From: Patescibacteria group bacterium
Lineage (GTDB): Bacteria; Patescibacteriota; Andersenbacteria; UBA10190
DNA length: 6,160 bases
Direction of reading: 5' to 3'
NCBI GenBank assembly: GCA_022574795.1
Contig: JACZRJ010000031.1
Span: forward strand, 1-6,160
Part shown: piece by piece, positions 6,026-6,160 of the stretch
Layout of the letters: every line of letters begins with the position of its first letter
Position numbering within the stretch: the stretch's first letter is position 1
Made by a program: the position numbers and the translations under genes
The notes under the pieces: model-generated
Databases searched by the model: none
What the model saw: only the letters and a program-made list of their open reading frames with translations
What the model was told of the DNA's origin: nothing

Positions 6026-6160
6026 ACTCAAGATACATAATCCACGTTACCGCAGCCATTCAAAAGGCCTAATTTAGGTTGGCACTACCTCTCAAAGCCC
6101 AGAGAAGTGGAGAAAGAGTTGGGGAAAGTGAGGAAAAATGTGTGCACACAATATGTGTAC
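6019..6160. other. 3' tail after dinG with a perfect palindrome at the right edge
   Basis: No complete gene is seen. The tail contains a purine-rich stretch (6101-6137) and the perfect 12-base palindrome tgtgtgcacaca (6139-6150), followed by atatgtgtac, which pairs with its right half. A next gene may begin here: ATG 6138 has AGGA three bases upstream, or GTG 6107 opens a frame starting VEKELGKVRKN that runs off the edge. Neither gives enough sequence to identify. No terminator with a T run follows dinG. Confidence 0.3.

Noticed and set aside
6060..6080. cctaatttagg as a terminator of dinG
   Set aside because: The stem is about five A/T-containing pairs with almost no loop and no T run follows.

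Overview
The window holds three genes, all on the + strand: the 3' part of a gene for a membrane-anchored extracytoplasmic protein, a second membrane-anchored protein of unknown function, and a complete DnaQ-DinG exonuclease/helicase. There is no rRNA, tRNA, CRISPR array or transposase. Base composition looks roughly balanced. TAA, TAG and TGA each end one gene, and no in-frame TGA suggests recoding. The gene content (a DUF3352-like single-pass protein, a second anchored orphan, a DinG fusion) and the dense small repeats inside genes fit a Patescibacteria/CPR bacterium, perhaps Saccharibacteria-like. That placement is inference; nothing here is a phylogenetic marker.

Layout: 3-1121 is gene 1, cut by the left edge, with a transmembrane helix at its start and a repeat unit forming its last residues. 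1122-1391 is a 270-base gap with a widely spaced inverted repeat and a possible promoter with a palindrome. 1360-1410 is a short reading frame that looks like the original N-terminus of gene 2. 1392-3017 is gene 2, with one repeat array before its transmembrane helix and another near its C-terminus. 3018-3079 is a short spacer. 3080-3286 is a repeat-filled leader frame that looks like the original start of dinG. 3268-6018 is dinG. 6019-6160 is a 3' tail with a duplication scar and a perfect palindrome.

The striking feature is a modular repeat family in one orientation at four sites, touching all three genes. Units are 63, 51, 41 or 30 bases and share a head (gctgagccgcagcg) and a tail (aaaccct.cgg.tagg), with optional 11-base and 21/22-base modules between. 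The 21/22-base module is a hairpin whose stem varies with compensatory changes. Conceptual removal of bases 1395-1594 joins the lysine-rich peptide at 1360 in frame to the transmembrane helix of gene 2. Removal of bases 3113-3339 joins ATG 3080 in frame to the exonuclease domain of DinG. Both segments (200 and 227 bases) are 2 modulo 3, so each appears to have cut its gene off from its old start. Translation would now need GTG codons at or inside the repeats, coupling, or slippage. This resembles in principle the palindromic elements that insert into Rickettsia genes, but the family here is not one I recognise.

No pathway joins the three genes. Shared orientation and short gaps allow co-transcription, but nothing else suggests a shared function.
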